DNA from: Candidatus Caccalectryoclostridium excrementigallinarum
Lineage (GTDB): Bacteria; Bacillota; Clostridia; Christensenellales; UBA3700
Direction: 5' to 3'
NCBI GenBank assembly: GCA_018714485.1
Contig: DVNJ01000001.1
Span: forward strand, 104,732-168,731
Length of the DNA stretch: 64,000 nucleotides
Shown one piece after another: positions 38,451-47,574 of the stretch. The notes under the pieces were generated by a model, which made no database searches, had not been told where the DNA came from, and saw nothing but the letters and a program-made list of their open reading frames with translations. Positions within the stretch are counted from its first letter, which is position 1, and each line of letters begins with the position of its first letter. Both the position numbers and the translations under genes were made by a program.

Positions 38451-38828
38451 TCACAGCTTTTTCGGCTTGGGCTTGAATATCAAAGCGACAAAAAATCCGC
38501 AGACTATCGCCGCCGTCAGCCCTGCCGAGACGTTCGAAAGCCCGAAAGTCACGGCGTGAAAAAGGCTTATCCTGCTCCCCTCCACCGCGCCTTTGGCAAG
38601 CAGCGCGCCAAAGCCCGTGATAGGCGCGGTTATGCCCGCTCCGCCCCATTCCTTGATATATTTGAATACGCCGAAAGCCTCGAGCGCCACCCCGAGCAAG
38701 AGGAAGGTCACGAGTATGCGCGCCGACGTCATCTTGGTGCGGTTGATGAGTATCTGACCGATAAGACAGACGGCGCCGCCCACCAAAAACACCTTGCCGT
38801 ATTTGATAAGATATTCCTGCCATTCCAT
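38451..38828 (-). CDS. spoVAE: Stage V sporulation protein AE (SpoVAE/AEb)
   Basis: 125-residue membrane protein with about four helices. Family signatures: YGKVFLVGGAVCLIGQILI, TSARILVTFLLLGVALEAFGV and APITGFGALLAKGAVEG. Part of the SpoVA channel complex that moves dipicolinic acid (DPA) into the forespore and releases it at germination. GGAGG precedes the ATG. Last gene of spoVAC-spoVAD-spoVAE, the minimal clostridial set. Confidence 0.96.
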   Translation of the reverse strand: MEWQEYLIKYGKVFLVGGAVCLIGQILINRTKMTSARILVTFLLLGVALEAFGVFKYIKEWGGAGITAPITGFGALLAKGAVEGSRISLFHAVTFGLSNVSAGLTAAIVCGFFVALIFKPKPKKL

Positions 38829-38829
38829 A

Positions 38830-39831
38830 TCAAGCCTCCACGGAGACCGCGTGCGCGATCCCCGGTATGCTCTCCCCTTGAAGAGAAGAGCCTTTCGACA
38901 AGAGCGCGCCCGTGGGGACGAGCAAAACTCTCTTTATGTTCCCTTCCTTCATCTCCTTATAGATATAAGAGCAAAAGACGGCGGCGAGACAGCCCGCGCC
39001 CGAACCGCCCTGCATGTCCTTTTGCTTTTCCGAATAGATGAGCGCTCCGCAATCGTTGAGACAGGACGAGAGATCCAGCCCGCGCTCCTTGCATAGGTGG
39101 TAGAGCGTTTCCGTTCCGTATTTTCCCAGATCGCCCGTGAAGATATAGTCGTAATAATTTTCCCTGCGTCCCGTATCTTGAAGATGCGTGACGATCGTGT
39201 CCGCCGCCGCGGGCGCCATCGCCGCGCCCATATTGTTGGCGTCGCAGATACGGTAATCCACTATCTTGCCGATCGTGCAGCCGGTAAGACGCGGCTGCCC
39301 CTCGCCCTCCGTGCTCAAAAGCGCCGCCCCTGCCGCCGTGACCGTATATTGCGAAGAGGGCGCGGGCTGAGTTCCGAGTTCCAGCGGATAACGGAACTGC
39401 CGCTCCACGGCGCCGTAATGCGAGCCCGTGCAGCAAAGCACGTTTTTCATGTTTTGACCGCCGATGAGAAAAGATGCTATTGCCAGCGCCTCGCCGAAAG
39501 AAGCGCAGGCGCTGTAAACGCCGAGGCACGGTATTTCAAACTCTCGGGCGGCAAAGGTGGAGGCGACGAGTTGATTGAGCAGGTCGCCGCCGATCAGGCA
39601 ATCCACCTCTTCGCGCGCCTTTTTGCTCTTTTCGATCGCCTTTTCGATGGCGAACTTATGCATTTTTATCTCCGTCTTTTCGTGCGTCTTGCAGTCCCAA
39701 TCGGGATCTTCGAGAACGGCGTCGTAATAAGAGCCGAACCTTCCGCGCCCCTCGTTGGGACCCGCGATCGCGCATGTCGAGAGAATGAAAATATCTTCGC
39801 TCGGAATAAAAGTATGTCTTCCCTTTTTCAT
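38830..39831 (-). CDS. spoVAD: Stage V sporulation protein AD (SpoVAD)
   Basis: 333 residues with a thiolase-like fold. In Bacillus SpoVAD is a soluble spore inner-membrane-associated protein that binds dipicolinic acid. Signatures: STCAIAGPNEGRGRFG, DLLNQLVASTFAARE, GVYSACASFGEALAIAS and CDANNMGAAMAPAAADTI. One base separates its stop from the spoVAE region start sequence. Shine-Dalgarno is weak, so translation may be coupled to spoVAC. Confidence 0.97.
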   Translation of the reverse strand: MKKGRHTFIPSEDIFILSTCAIAGPNEGRGRFGSYYDAVLEDPDWDCKTHEKTEIKMHKFAIEKAIEKSKKAREEVDCLIGGDLLNQLVASTFAAREFEIPCLGVYSACASFGEALAIASFLIGGQNMKNVLCCTGSHYGAVERQFRYPLELGTQPAPSSQYTVTAAGAALLSTEGEGQPRLTGCTIGKIVDYRICDANNMGAAMAPAAADTIVTHLQDTGRRENYYDYIFTGDLGKYGTETLYHLCKERGLDLSSCLNDCGALIYSEKQKDMQGGSGAGCLAAVFCSYIYKEMKEGNIKRVLLVPTGALLSKGSSLQGESIPGIAHAVSVEA

Positions 39832-39849
39832 TTTTTCAATATTAGGGCG

Positions 39850-40293
39850 CTATACGATCGCAATAATGCGGTAAATCACGCCGACGATGACAGAAGAAAC
39901 TATCCCCGTGACGATGACGGGACCCGCGATCACGAACATCTTCGCCATCAGTCCGAAAATTATGCCTTCCCTGCGAAATTCCATGGCGGGAGAGGCGATC
40001 GAGTTGGCAAAGCCGGTGATGGGAACGATGCTGCCCGCGCCCGCGACTCCGCCTATCTTGTCATAAATGCCGAAACCCGTGAAGAGCGCGCCGAAGAATA
40101 TCATGGTCGCCGAAGTCAGGCTCCCTCTCACGCTCTCCTCCGCCTCGGGGAGCAAAAAGGCATAAAGGTCGGAAAAGCCCTCGCCTATCATGCAGATCAG
40201 ACCGCCTATGGCAAACGCCGCCAAAAGCGTCTTTAATTCGCTCGTGCGCGGAGCCGTCTTGCTCACATATTCGCAATAGCTCTTTCCGTCCAT
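39850..40293 (-). CDS. spoVAC: Stage V sporulation protein AC (SpoVAC)
   Basis: 147 residues and about four membrane helices. Signatures: LAAFAIGGLICMIGEGFSDLY, SATMIFFGALFTGFGIYDKIG and GAGSIVPITGFANSIASPAMEFRREG. SpoVAC forms a mechanosensitive channel in Bacillus spores and contributes to DPA movement. The ATG at 40293 has GGGAG eight bases upstream and overlaps the stop of a 31-codon open frame (TAATG). Confidence 0.96.
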   Translation of the reverse strand: MDGKSYCEYVSKTAPRTSELKTLLAAFAIGGLICMIGEGFSDLYAFLLPEAEESVRGSLTSATMIFFGALFTGFGIYDKIGGVAGAGSIVPITGFANSIASPAMEFRREGIIFGLMAKMFVIAGPVIVTGIVSSVIVGVIYRIIAIV

Positions 40294-40388
40294 TATCTGC
40301 ACTCCCTCAACGCCGCGGGCTTGCGCCTGATCTCGCTCTCTTCGGGATTTTTGCCGCGCACGTCCGTTTTTATCTCGCTCTTGTCCAT
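40293..40388 (-). CDS. Possible 31-codon ORF ahead of spoVAC
   Basis: ATG to TAA, encoding a highly charged peptide (MDKSEIKTDVRGKNPEESEI then RRKPAALRECR). It ends in a TAATG overlap with spoVAC, which would couple translation. No Shine-Dalgarno; a forespore-type -10 ends five bases before the ATG. It could be a leaderless small protein or just a 95-nt leader. No homologue was recognised. Confidence 0.3.
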   Translation of the reverse strand: MDKSEIKTDVRGKNPEESEIRRKPAALRECR

Positions 40389-40393
40389 ACGCT

Positions 40394-40422
40394 TATTTTG
40401 CGCCGGGCATGAAAAGATATAC
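40394..40422 (-). promoter_or_regulatory. Candidate sigma-F/G promoter of the spoVA operon
   Basis: GTATA (40418-40422), 17 nt, CAAAATA (40394-40400), 5 nt, ATG of the small frame. The -35 fits GNATA; the -10 has one mismatch to CATNNTA. spoVA operons are sigma-G dependent in Bacillus. Confidence 0.6.
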
Positions 40423-40434
40423 CTTTTTCGCATG

Positions 40435-40457
40435 AAAAACGCGCCCGTTAAGGCGCG
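40435..40457 (-). terminator. Intrinsic terminator after tyrA (end of aromatic operon)
   Basis: CGCGCC-loop-GGCGCG followed by TTTTT on the minus strand, 40 bases past the tyrA stop and just before the spoVA promoter. Confidence 0.85.
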
Positions 40458-40496
40458 CCGATGCTTCTGATCTTTGAATATTATTTACAATATAAC

Positions 40497-41369
40497 CTAT
40501 TTACGTTCGTTCTTTATGAGCGCAAAGCGGCGGGCGGAAGATTTTTCGAACATCGCCCTCAGGCTCTCTTCGTCCTTTTTTTCGACCGCGGAGCGTATTT
40601 TTTTCAGCTGATCGGCAAAGCAGTCGATGGCTTCGAGCAGATTTTCGCGGTTCCCGATGAAAAGCTCCTGCCAAAGATCGGCGTTTATCTGCGCTATGCG
40701 CGTGAGATCGCGGAAGCTGTCGCCGATAAAGTCGCCCGTAGAAGAGTTTTCTTCGTCGCTGTTGATGAGCGCCACGGCGAGCGCATGCGGCAGCTGCGAG
40801 GTATACGCGATGACCTTGTCGTGCTCCTCGGGAGAGAGCGTGCGCACTTTCCCAAAGCCCATGTCAAGAGCGAGCGTCTCGATCGTCTTCATGCCTTCGC
40901 GCGACGAGCGTTCAAGCGGCGTGATGATGAAATTCGCGCCTTTGAGGACGTCACCCGAGGCATAATCCAAGCCGCGCTTTTCCCTGCCTGCCATGGGATG
41001 GGCGGGGACGTAATCGAGATATTCGGGCAGATGAGCGGCTATCTTTTGCGAATAATAGCGCTTTATCCCCAGAACGTCCGTGACGAGTGCGCCCCTTTTC
41101 ATGACGGCGCCGAGAGTGCGCGCGCAATCTTCCGCGCCTGTGGGATAGACGGCGATCACGGCGATGTCGGCGCGGGCGGCAAAGTCTTCAAGGCGGGTCG
41201 AACCGTCCTCGATGATCCCCGCGGCGATCGCCTTTTCGATCGCGCCGCGGCTGCGATTGACGGCAAAAACATGCTTATAACCCGCATTTTTCAGAGCTAT
41301 CGCATACGATCCTCCCACGACGCCCAATCCTATTATTAAAATGTTTTTTTCTTTAAGCTCGGTTTTCAT
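40497..41369 (-). CDS. tyrA: Prephenate dehydrogenase
   Basis: Converts prephenate to 4-hydroxyphenylpyruvate for tyrosine. Rossmann start ILIIGLGVVGGSYAIALKNAG, DVLGIKRY, PAHPMAGREKRGLDYA, and the helical C-terminal SQLPHALAVALIN and FRDLTRIA region. 290 residues with no ACT domain, so feedback by tyrosine through that domain is not expected. Last gene of the aromatic operon; its start lies inside the aroQ 3' end. Confidence 0.95.
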   Translation of the reverse strand: MKTELKEKNILIIGLGVVGGSYAIALKNAGYKHVFAVNRSRGAIEKAIAAGIIEDGSTRLEDFAARADIAVIAVYPTGAEDCARTLGAVMKRGALVTDVLGIKRYYSQKIAAHLPEYLDYVPAHPMAGREKRGLDYASGDVLKGANFIITPLERSSREGMKTIETLALDMGFGKVRTLSPEEHDKVIAYTSQLPHALAVALINSDEENSSTGDFIGDSFRDLTRIAQINADLWQELFIGNRENLLEAIDCFADQLKKIRSAVEKKDEESLRAMFEKSSARRFALIKNERK

Positions 41370-41793
41370 CTTGCAAAAGTATGTCGACGGCGTGAAGATA
41401 GCCGGGTATCCCTTCTCCCGCGATACGCGCCTTGCAGGCGGGCGTGATCACGGAATGTCTGCGAAATTCTTCGCGCTTTTCTATGTCGGAAATATGAACT
41501 TCCACGGCGGGGATATCCACCGTTTTGAGCGCGTCGAAAATCGCGTAGCTGTAATGCGTATAGGCGGCGGGATTAATGACTATCCCGCCCGTCTTGTCAA
41601 AATAACATTTATGGATAAAGGAAACTATCTCCCCTTCGCCGTTACTTTGAAAGAACTCGACCTCAACGCCCTTTTTCGCGCAGTATTCCTCGATGATCTT
41701 GCAAAGATCGGCATAAGTCGTCCTGCCGTAGATATTCGGTTCGCGTATGCCGAGCATGTTCATGTTCGGTCCGTTTATCACCGCTATTTTCAT
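41353..41793 (-). CDS. aroQ: 3-dehydroquinate dehydratase, type II
   Basis: 146 residues, type II fold: AVINGPNMNMLGIREPNIYG (catalytic Tyr of the lid), FFQSNGEGEIVSFIH, INPAAYTHYSYAIFDAL, AVEVHISDIEKREEFRRHSVI. Dehydrates 3-dehydroquinate to 3-dehydroshikimate. Overlaps the aroE-aroK fusion by 4 nt. Confidence 0.97.
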   Translation of the reverse strand: MKIAVINGPNMNMLGIREPNIYGRTTYADLCKIIEEYCAKKGVEVEFFQSNGEGEIVSFIHKCYFDKTGGIVINPAAYTHYSYAIFDALKTVDIPAVEVHISDIEKREEFRRHSVITPACKARIAGEGIPGYLHAVDILLQDENRA

Positions 41794-43076
41794 AAAACCT
41801 CCCTTATCGCCGCCAAGCCTTGCTCGGCGCTGCCGTTGTTGTCAATGATAAAGTGCGCGCAGTTTTCGTAAAGGCTCTTGCGCTCGCGGTAGATGGCGTA
41901 AAGCCTGTCCGCGCCCGCCGCGAGAAGGGGTCTGTTGCTCCTGTCCACGTCCTTTATTATATTCTCCACGCGCCTGTCCACATAGACGACTATGCCGCTC
42001 GAACGCATGGCGTCACAGTTGACCGCGCGCGTCACCGCGCCGCCGCCCGCCGCGACCACGAGCCCTTTTCTGCCCGAGAGTTCGAGCATGGCGCGCGTTT
42101 CTCTTTCGCGGAAAAAGTCCTCCCCGCGTTCAAACATTTGCGGAATGCTCATTCCCGCCGACTTTTCGATATATTCGTCCGCGTCCACGAACTCTCTGCC
42201 CAGCTCGCGCGCGAGCATTTTTCCGAGTGTGCTCTTGCCGCAGGACATCATGCCGATAAGATAGATATTCCCGCCGTTTCGCTCGAAATAATCGCGCAAA
42301 AGCAAGTTGTAGATGGGATCGATGTCCTTTGTCTGGATCTCCTCTTCGCGCCAGATGCTCTGAGAACCTATACCCTGCGCAACGAGCATATAAAGCCCGC
42401 TGAACGCGCGTATGCCTGCGGCGAGGGCGCGCCTTACGAAGGTCGTCATCACGGGGTTATAGACCACGTCCGCCGCCGCTTCGAAGCGGGAAAAGACCTT
42501 TTCCGACGCCGCGCAGCCCTCTTCGTGCGGGAACATGCCCAAGGGCGTCGTGTTGACCAGAAGATAGCCGCCCGCGCCCTCTTCGAGCTGCCCGTAGCTC
42601 ATATATTCGTGACCTTTGAGCAGTTCGTCTTCCTCACGGCGCACATAAACCACCTCTGCGCCCGCCTTTTCGAGGGCGTAGATGACCGATTTCGCCGCGC
42701 CGCCGCTGCCCAAAACGACCGCTCTTTTCCCCTTCACGTCAATGCCGTTTTTGATAAGCATTGCCGAAAAGCCGTAAGGGTCGGTGTTGTAGCCGATAAG
42801 CCTGCCGTTCACGTTCTTTATCGTGTTGACCGCGCCGATGAGCCGCGCTTCTTCGCTTATCTCGTCCAAAAGCGGCATGACCGTCTGCTTATAAGGCACG
42901 GTGACGTTGACGCCGTCGTATTCGAGCAGCTGCGCCCGCGCCTTCACTATCTCGTCGCGGGAAAACTCGCGCACGCCGTATTCGCCCTTTTCGCCGACGC
43001 TTTGAAAGAACATCTCGTGTATCTGCGGCGACATCGTATGCGGCAGTTTTTCTCCTATCACGCAAAACTTATTCAT
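41790..43076 (-). CDS. Fused shikimate dehydrogenase (AroE) and shikimate kinase (AroK)
   Basis: 428 residues. AroE part (1-~262): GEKLPHTMSPQIHEMFF, GVNVTVPYKQTVMPLLDE, GAVNTIKN, NTDPYGF, VVLGSGGAAKSVIYAL, VNTTPLGMFP. AroK part (~270-428): IYLIGMMSCGKSTLGKMLA (P-loop), EFVDADEYIEKSAGMSI, FRERET, VAAGGGAV and the lid RNRPLLA-like SNRPLLA. Two consecutive steps from 3-dehydroshikimate to shikimate-3-phosphate in one chain. Overlaps pheA by 8 nt. Confidence 0.95.
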   Translation of the reverse strand: MNKFCVIGEKLPHTMSPQIHEMFFQSVGEKGEYGVREFSRDEIVKARAQLLEYDGVNVTVPYKQTVMPLLDEISEEARLIGAVNTIKNVNGRLIGYNTDPYGFSAMLIKNGIDVKGKRAVVLGSGGAAKSVIYALEKAGAEVVYVRREEDELLKGHEYMSYGQLEEGAGGYLLVNTTPLGMFPHEEGCAASEKVFSRFEAAADVVYNPVMTTFVRRALAAGIRAFSGLYMLVAQGIGSQSIWREEEIQTKDIDPIYNLLLRDYFERNGGNIYLIGMMSCGKSTLGKMLARELGREFVDADEYIEKSAGMSIPQMFERGEDFFRERETRAMLELSGRKGLVVAAGGGAVTRAVNCDAMRSSGIVVYVDRRVENIIKDVDRSNRPLLAAGADRLYAIYRERKSLYENCAHFIIDNNGSAEQGLAAIREVL

Positions 43077-44196
43077 CTATCTCGCTCCTGTCGTATTCTC
43101 CGAGCATCTTGTAATATCCGCACTCGGCGCGCACCTGCGCCAAGGCGCGTTCTGCCTCCTCGGCGTTGCCGGATATATCCACATAAAAGATATATTCTCC
43201 CGGCTTGTTCTTTTGCGGACGCGACTCCATCTTGGTCAGATTTATGCCGTTATAGGCAAAATGCCTGAGCACGCCGTAAAGCGCGCCCGGCGTGTTTCCC
43301 AAAGTGAACATGACGGATATTTTATCCCCGTGCCCGCTCTTCATCTTGGGGGCGATGACGATAAAGCGCGTGTAATTGTCGTTTTGCGAATTTATGTCGC
43401 TCGCCAAGATCTTCAAGCCGTAAAGCTTCGCCGCGGCGCGGGAACAGATCGCGGCTTTGCTCTTCTCGCCGCACCTTGCCACATACGCCGCCGCTTTCGC
43501 CGTGTTCCCGAAGGGGATCGCGCTCACCTCGGGACGGTCGGAAAAATATTCCGTGCATTGACTTATCCCCTGGGGATGAGAATAAACTTCCCTCACGTCC
43601 GCCTCGCTCGCGCCGTCCACTCCCGCTAAATGCTGACGAATGCGCTCCCAATGCTCGGCGACGATGAAAAAGTCGTATTCGCCCAAGAGGTCGTAGACGT
43701 CGCTGATCGAACCCGTGGAAGAATTTTCTATCGGCACCACGCCGCAGTCTATCTCGCCATTTTTGAGCTTTTCGAAGACCTCGCGGAAAGTCGGGCAGGA
43801 GATCCTCGCGCTCGCCTCGGGGAAGAATTTTTCGCTCGCCACATGCGAATGCGAGCCGTTGTCGCCGAAAAAGCCCACCCGCGCCTTTGCGCTTATCTCT
43901 GCGCGCGGATAAACGGCTTTTTCGACAAGGAGCAGCTTTTTCTGATAGTCCTTGTTCACGTCCATGACCGCGCCCATGAGCTGCCTGATCTCGGAAGAAA
44001 AGCGCTTGTCTTTAAGCGCCTCTTCCGCCCGCGCCAGCACCTGCTTTTCCCTTTCGGGTCGAAAGACGCTCTTGTCTCCCGAGGCGGCTTTGGCGCGCGC
44101 GACCTCTTCGCCCGCGCGCAGGCGCTCTTCAAAGAGCGGCACGAGCTTGTCGTCTATCTTGTCTATTTTCTCTCTTGCCTTTTTCAGATCGTCCAT
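43069..44196 (-). CDS. pheA: Bifunctional chorismate mutase / prephenate dehydratase (P-protein)
   Basis: 375 residues in three parts: AroQ-type chorismate mutase (1-~90; KKAREKIDKIDDKLVPLFEERL), prephenate dehydratase (~105-280; VGFFGDNGSHSHVASEKFFPE, GVVPIENSSTGSISDVYDLL, DNYTRFIVI with the catalytic Thr), and a C-terminal ACT domain (GALYGVLRHFAYNGINLTKMESRP). The ESRP motif indicates phenylalanine feedback. Supplies prephenate for tyrA as well. Confidence 0.96.
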   Translation of the reverse strand: MDDLKKAREKIDKIDDKLVPLFEERLRAGEEVARAKAASGDKSVFRPEREKQVLARAEEALKDKRFSSEIRQLMGAVMDVNKDYQKKLLLVEKAVYPRAEISAKARVGFFGDNGSHSHVASEKFFPEASARISCPTFREVFEKLKNGEIDCGVVPIENSSTGSISDVYDLLGEYDFFIVAEHWERIRQHLAGVDGASEADVREVYSHPQGISQCTEYFSDRPEVSAIPFGNTAKAAAYVARCGEKSKAAICSRAAAKLYGLKILASDINSQNDNYTRFIVIAPKMKSGHGDKISVMFTLGNTPGALYGVLRHFAYNGINLTKMESRPQKNKPGEYIFYVDISGNAEEAERALAQVRAECGYYKMLGEYDRSEIDE

Positions 44197-44197
44197 A

Positions 44198-45259
44198 TCA
44201 CATCAATATATCGCTCAGCGCGATCGCCGCCGCCGCTTCGATGACGACCGCCGCCCGTACGGCGATGCAGGGATCGTGCCTGCCCTTCACTTGCAGTTTC
44301 GCCTCTTTCATCTCCCTAACGTCCACGGTGTCCTGTTCGAGGAAGATGGAGGACGTGGGCTTGATCGCCGCGTCGAAGAGAATGGGCATGCCCGTGGCGA
44401 TCCCGCCCAAGATGCCGCCGTTGTTGTTTGTGGAGGTGACGACCTTTCCCTCGCTCATGCGGAAAGGATCGTTCGCCTCGCTCCCGCGCATGCGCGCCAA
44501 GGCATAGCCCTTGCCGAACTGCACGCCCTTGACGGCGGGAACGGAAAAGAGCATATGCGCTATCTTTGATTCCACGCTGTCGAAAAAGGGATCTCCCGCG
44601 CCCGCGGGCACGCCCGTCACCGCGCATTCGATGACGCCGCCCACGCTGTCGCCGCGCTCCGCCGCCGCGAGCACTTTCGCGCGCATGCGCTCCCATGCCT
44701 TTTCCGAAAGCGTCCCGCAGGGCAATATCTGCTCTATCTGCGGGCAGACGGGATCGAAGCGTTCGTCCTCTTCGCCCGCTATCTCGGCGATATGCGCGCC
44801 TATCTTTATCCCTTTTTCTTCGAGCAGCTGCATCGCCAGTGCGCCCGCAAACACGAGCGGCGCGGTGAGCCTGCCCGAGGAATGCCCGCCGCCGCGATAA
44901 TCGTTAAAGCCCTTTTCCTTGACGAAATATCCCCAATCGCTGTGCCCGGGGCGCATGAGAAAACGCATACGTTCGTAATCGGGCGAATGAGTGTCCTTGT
45001 TGCGAATGACGGCGCAAAGGGGCGTACCCGTGCAGGCGCCGTCGAAATATCCCGAGACTATCTCGTATTCGTCCCCTTCCCTGCGCGCCGTGGCGAGTTT
45101 TTCCCTGCCCTTAGCGCTACGGCGCGCCATCATGGCGTCCACTTTCGTAAGATCGGGCTTGAATCCCGCGGGAAGTCCGTCGATCACGACGCCTATCGCG
45201 GCGCCGTGCGATTCTCCGAACAGGGTGACTTTGAATTTTTCTCCCCAAGTTGCGCCCAT
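44198..45259 (-). CDS. aroC: Chorismate synthase
   Basis: FMN-dependent last step to chorismate. Motifs: FGESHGAAIGVVIDGLPAG at the N-terminus, MMARRSAKGREKLATARREGDE, RPGHSDWGYFVKEKGFNDYRGGGHSSGR, and the C-terminal GGILGGIATGMPI. 353 residues. FMN reductase activity is not visible, so reduced flavin must come from elsewhere. Confidence 0.97.
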   Translation of the reverse strand: MGATWGEKFKVTLFGESHGAAIGVVIDGLPAGFKPDLTKVDAMMARRSAKGREKLATARREGDEYEIVSGYFDGACTGTPLCAVIRNKDTHSPDYERMRFLMRPGHSDWGYFVKEKGFNDYRGGGHSSGRLTAPLVFAGALAMQLLEEKGIKIGAHIAEIAGEEDERFDPVCPQIEQILPCGTLSEKAWERMRAKVLAAAERGDSVGGVIECAVTGVPAGAGDPFFDSVESKIAHMLFSVPAVKGVQFGKGYALARMRGSEANDPFRMSEGKVVTSTNNNGGILGGIATGMPILFDAAIKPTSSIFLEQDTVDVREMKEAKLQVKGRHDPCIAVRAAVVIEAAAAIALSDILM

Positions 45260-45260
45260 T

Positions 45261-46526
45261 TCAGTCCTCCGTTATCTCGAATTTTCCGCCCAGCTTTTTC
45301 AAGTCTTCGAAAAATGCGGGGTAAGATTTGTCTATGCTCTCGTAGCCGCATATGGTCACGGGCAGCGCGCAGACCGTCGCCGCCACGGCAAAAGCCATGA
45401 CCATGCGGTGGTCGTGATAATTCTTAATCTCGACGCCGCCCTCAAGCTTGTCCACGCCGTCGAAAAACATATCCTCGCCGCCCTCTTTCACCTTTGCGCC
45501 CAGCGCTTTCAGCCCTTCCGCGGTCGCGGCGAGCCTATCGCATTCCTTGATACGCAGCCTGCCGGCGTTGATGATATGCGTGCCGCCCTTTCTCAGTGCG
45601 CAAGCCACGCTCAGCACGGGGACGATGTCGGGGACGTTTTTGACGTCCAAGGTCAAGAGCCTCTCGGGCGAGACCGCGCGCAGCATGCCGAGCATATCCG
45701 CGATCACTCTGTCGCCCTGAACGGAAAGAGGCGTCACGCCCGCGACCTCCACCTCGTGACCGAGATGACGCGCGACGAGGAAAAACGCCGCCTGGGACCA
45801 ATCGCCCTCGACCACATAGGGCGCGCTGCGGTAAGCGCGCGCGGAAAAAGTCTGCCCGCCGAAGACGGTGAATTTGCGCTCCAAGGGATCGTAACTCGCC
45901 GTAACGCCGTATTTTTCCATCACGTCCATGGTGATGCGCACATAATCTTTTGATTCGAGCGGCTTGCTCAGCGTGATCGTGCTGTCGTAGGCAAGGCGGG
46001 GGCAGGCGAGCAAAAGCCCGCTGATGAATTGCGAACTCACATTGCCTTCAAGCTCGAAATCGTCGGCGATGAGGTCTCCCCTGACCGTGAGATCCAAGCC
46101 GCTTTGACCGCTGTTGTTGCGGTAATATATCCCCTGCGCGTCGAAAATTTTCAGATATTCGTCGAGCGGACGCAGTCCCAACTTGCCGCCGCCCACAAAG
46201 CGCACATAGCCGTCGCACAGAGTGAGCGCCACGGGCAGCATGAAGCGCAGCGTGGATCCCGATTCGCCGCAGTCGATGACGACGTCCTCGCTCACCCTGC
46301 CGCTTATGCCGCGCACGAGAAAGGTGTCGCCGTCAAATTCGACCTTGGCGCCGAGAGCGGTCACCGCCCTGCAAGTCGCGCGTATGTCATCGCTCACCGC
46401 GCCGCATTTTATCCTGCTCTCGCCCTGCGAAAGCGCGGCGCAGATGAGCGCCCTGTGAGCAAAGCTCTTGGACGCGGGGACTTGAACAACGCCTTTAAGC
46501 GCACCGGGATATACGGTAACTTTCAT
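45261..46526 (-). CDS. aroA: 3-phosphoshikimate 1-carboxyvinyltransferase (EPSP synthase)
   Basis: 421 residues. VPASKSFAHRALICAALSQGES, CGESGSTLRFMLPVALT, EGNVSSQFISGLLLACP, the active-site region VEGDWSQAAFFLVA, and RIKECDRLAATAEGLKALGA. The LFMP-type glycine region reads SGSTLRFMLPVAL, unlike the glyphosate-tolerant class II pattern only in detail; class not assigned. The ATG at 46526 with GGAGCTGAG upstream is used. Confidence 0.96.
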   Translation of the reverse strand: MKVTVYPGALKGVVQVPASKSFAHRALICAALSQGESRIKCGAVSDDIRATCRAVTALGAKVEFDGDTFLVRGISGRVSEDVVIDCGESGSTLRFMLPVALTLCDGYVRFVGGGKLGLRPLDEYLKIFDAQGIYYRNNSGQSGLDLTVRGDLIADDFELEGNVSSQFISGLLLACPRLAYDSTITLSKPLESKDYVRITMDVMEKYGVTASYDPLERKFTVFGGQTFSARAYRSAPYVVEGDWSQAAFFLVARHLGHEVEVAGVTPLSVQGDRVIADMLGMLRAVSPERLLTLDVKNVPDIVPVLSVACALRKGGTHIINAGRLRIKECDRLAATAEGLKALGAKVKEGGEDMFFDGVDKLEGGVEIKNYHDHRMVMAFAVAATVCALPVTICGYESIDKSYPAFFEDLKKLGGKFEITED

Positions 46527-46527
46527 C

Positions 46528-47574
46528 TCAGCTCCTGAAATATTCGGGCGACGCGGGATAGACAAAGGCGCTGCCGATGTCTTTGAGCAGCACGATGTCA
46601 AGCCCCTTGCCCGAGCTTTTTTTGTCGTTGCGCATGGCGGCGACTATCGCGTCGCGGTCCGCCTTGATGTCCGTGTTCAGACCGAAAGCGCGGCAAACTC
46701 TTTCTATGCGCTCGGCGCAGCCCGCCTGCGTCTGTCCGCGCCTTTGCGAGATGAGCGTGACTTCGCGCATTCCCGCCGCGACAGCCAAGCCGTGAGAGAT
46801 CTCGAAGTTGTTGAGTTTTTCCAGCGCATGTCCGTAAGTATGCCCGAAGTTGAGCAGCTTGCGCTCGCCGCTCTCCTTCTCGTCTTTTTCCACTATCTCG
46901 CGCTTTATGTCCACGCAGGAGAAAATTATCTCCTCTATGTGTTCGAAAAGCTTTTCTTTGCTGCCGTTAATGCCCTCGAGACGCTCAAAAAGCTCTCTGT
47001 CTTTTATGCAGCCGTATTTGATCACTTCGCCCATGCCGTCAGCGATGAAGGCATCGGGAAGAGTTTTGAGCGTGTCGGGGTCGATGAGCACGCAGGCGGG
47101 CTGATGAAACGCGCCGACGAGGTTCTTGCCCTCGGGCAGATCCACGCCCACTTTTCCGCCCACGGAGCTGTCCACCTGCGCGAGGAGCGACGTGGGCATC
47201 TGCACGAAACTCACGCCGCGCATATAAGAGGCGGCAAAAAATCCGCCCAAATCGCCGATGACTCCTCCGCCCAGCGTGACGACCGTGTCCGCGCGGGTCA
47301 GACCGAAGGAGAGCGCGAGCGAATAGAGCGCGGGAAGCGAGGAAAAAGACTTTGTCTTTTCGCCCGCGGGCAACGTCACCGACCTGACTTCAAGACCCGC
47401 GCCTTGGAGCGATCTCACGACCGCGCCCAAGTAAAGAGGCGCGACGTTGGAATCGGTGACGACAAAGACTTTTCCGCCCCTCGAGCGCACGAACTCTCCC
47501 GCCCGGGCGACAAGCCCGCGCTCGAAAAGGATATCGTAACTTCTCTCTCCCAGCTCGACGCGCAGTTTTTTCAT
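46528..47574 (-). CDS. aroB: 3-dehydroquinate synthase
   Basis: 348 residues. VTLPAGEKTKSFSSLPALYSLAL, TLGGGVIGDLGGFFAASYMRGVSFVQMPTSLLAQVDSSVGGKVGVDLPEGKNLVGAFHQP region, IKYGCIKD, and the zinc-binding LNFGHTYGHALE. Converts DAHP to 3-dehydroquinate. Start overlaps the aroF stop by 4 nt. Confidence 0.97.
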   Translation of the reverse strand: MKKLRVELGERSYDILFERGLVARAGEFVRSRGGKVFVVTDSNVAPLYLGAVVRSLQGAGLEVRSVTLPAGEKTKSFSSLPALYSLALSFGLTRADTVVTLGGGVIGDLGGFFAASYMRGVSFVQMPTSLLAQVDSSVGGKVGVDLPEGKNLVGAFHQPACVLIDPDTLKTLPDAFIADGMGEVIKYGCIKDRELFERLEGINGSKEKLFEHIEEIIFSCVDIKREIVEKDEKESGERKLLNFGHTYGHALEKLNNFEISHGLAVAAGMREVTLISQRRGQTQAGCAERIERVCRAFGLNTDIKADRDAIVAAMRNDKKSSGKGLDIVLLKDIGSAFVYPASPEYFRS

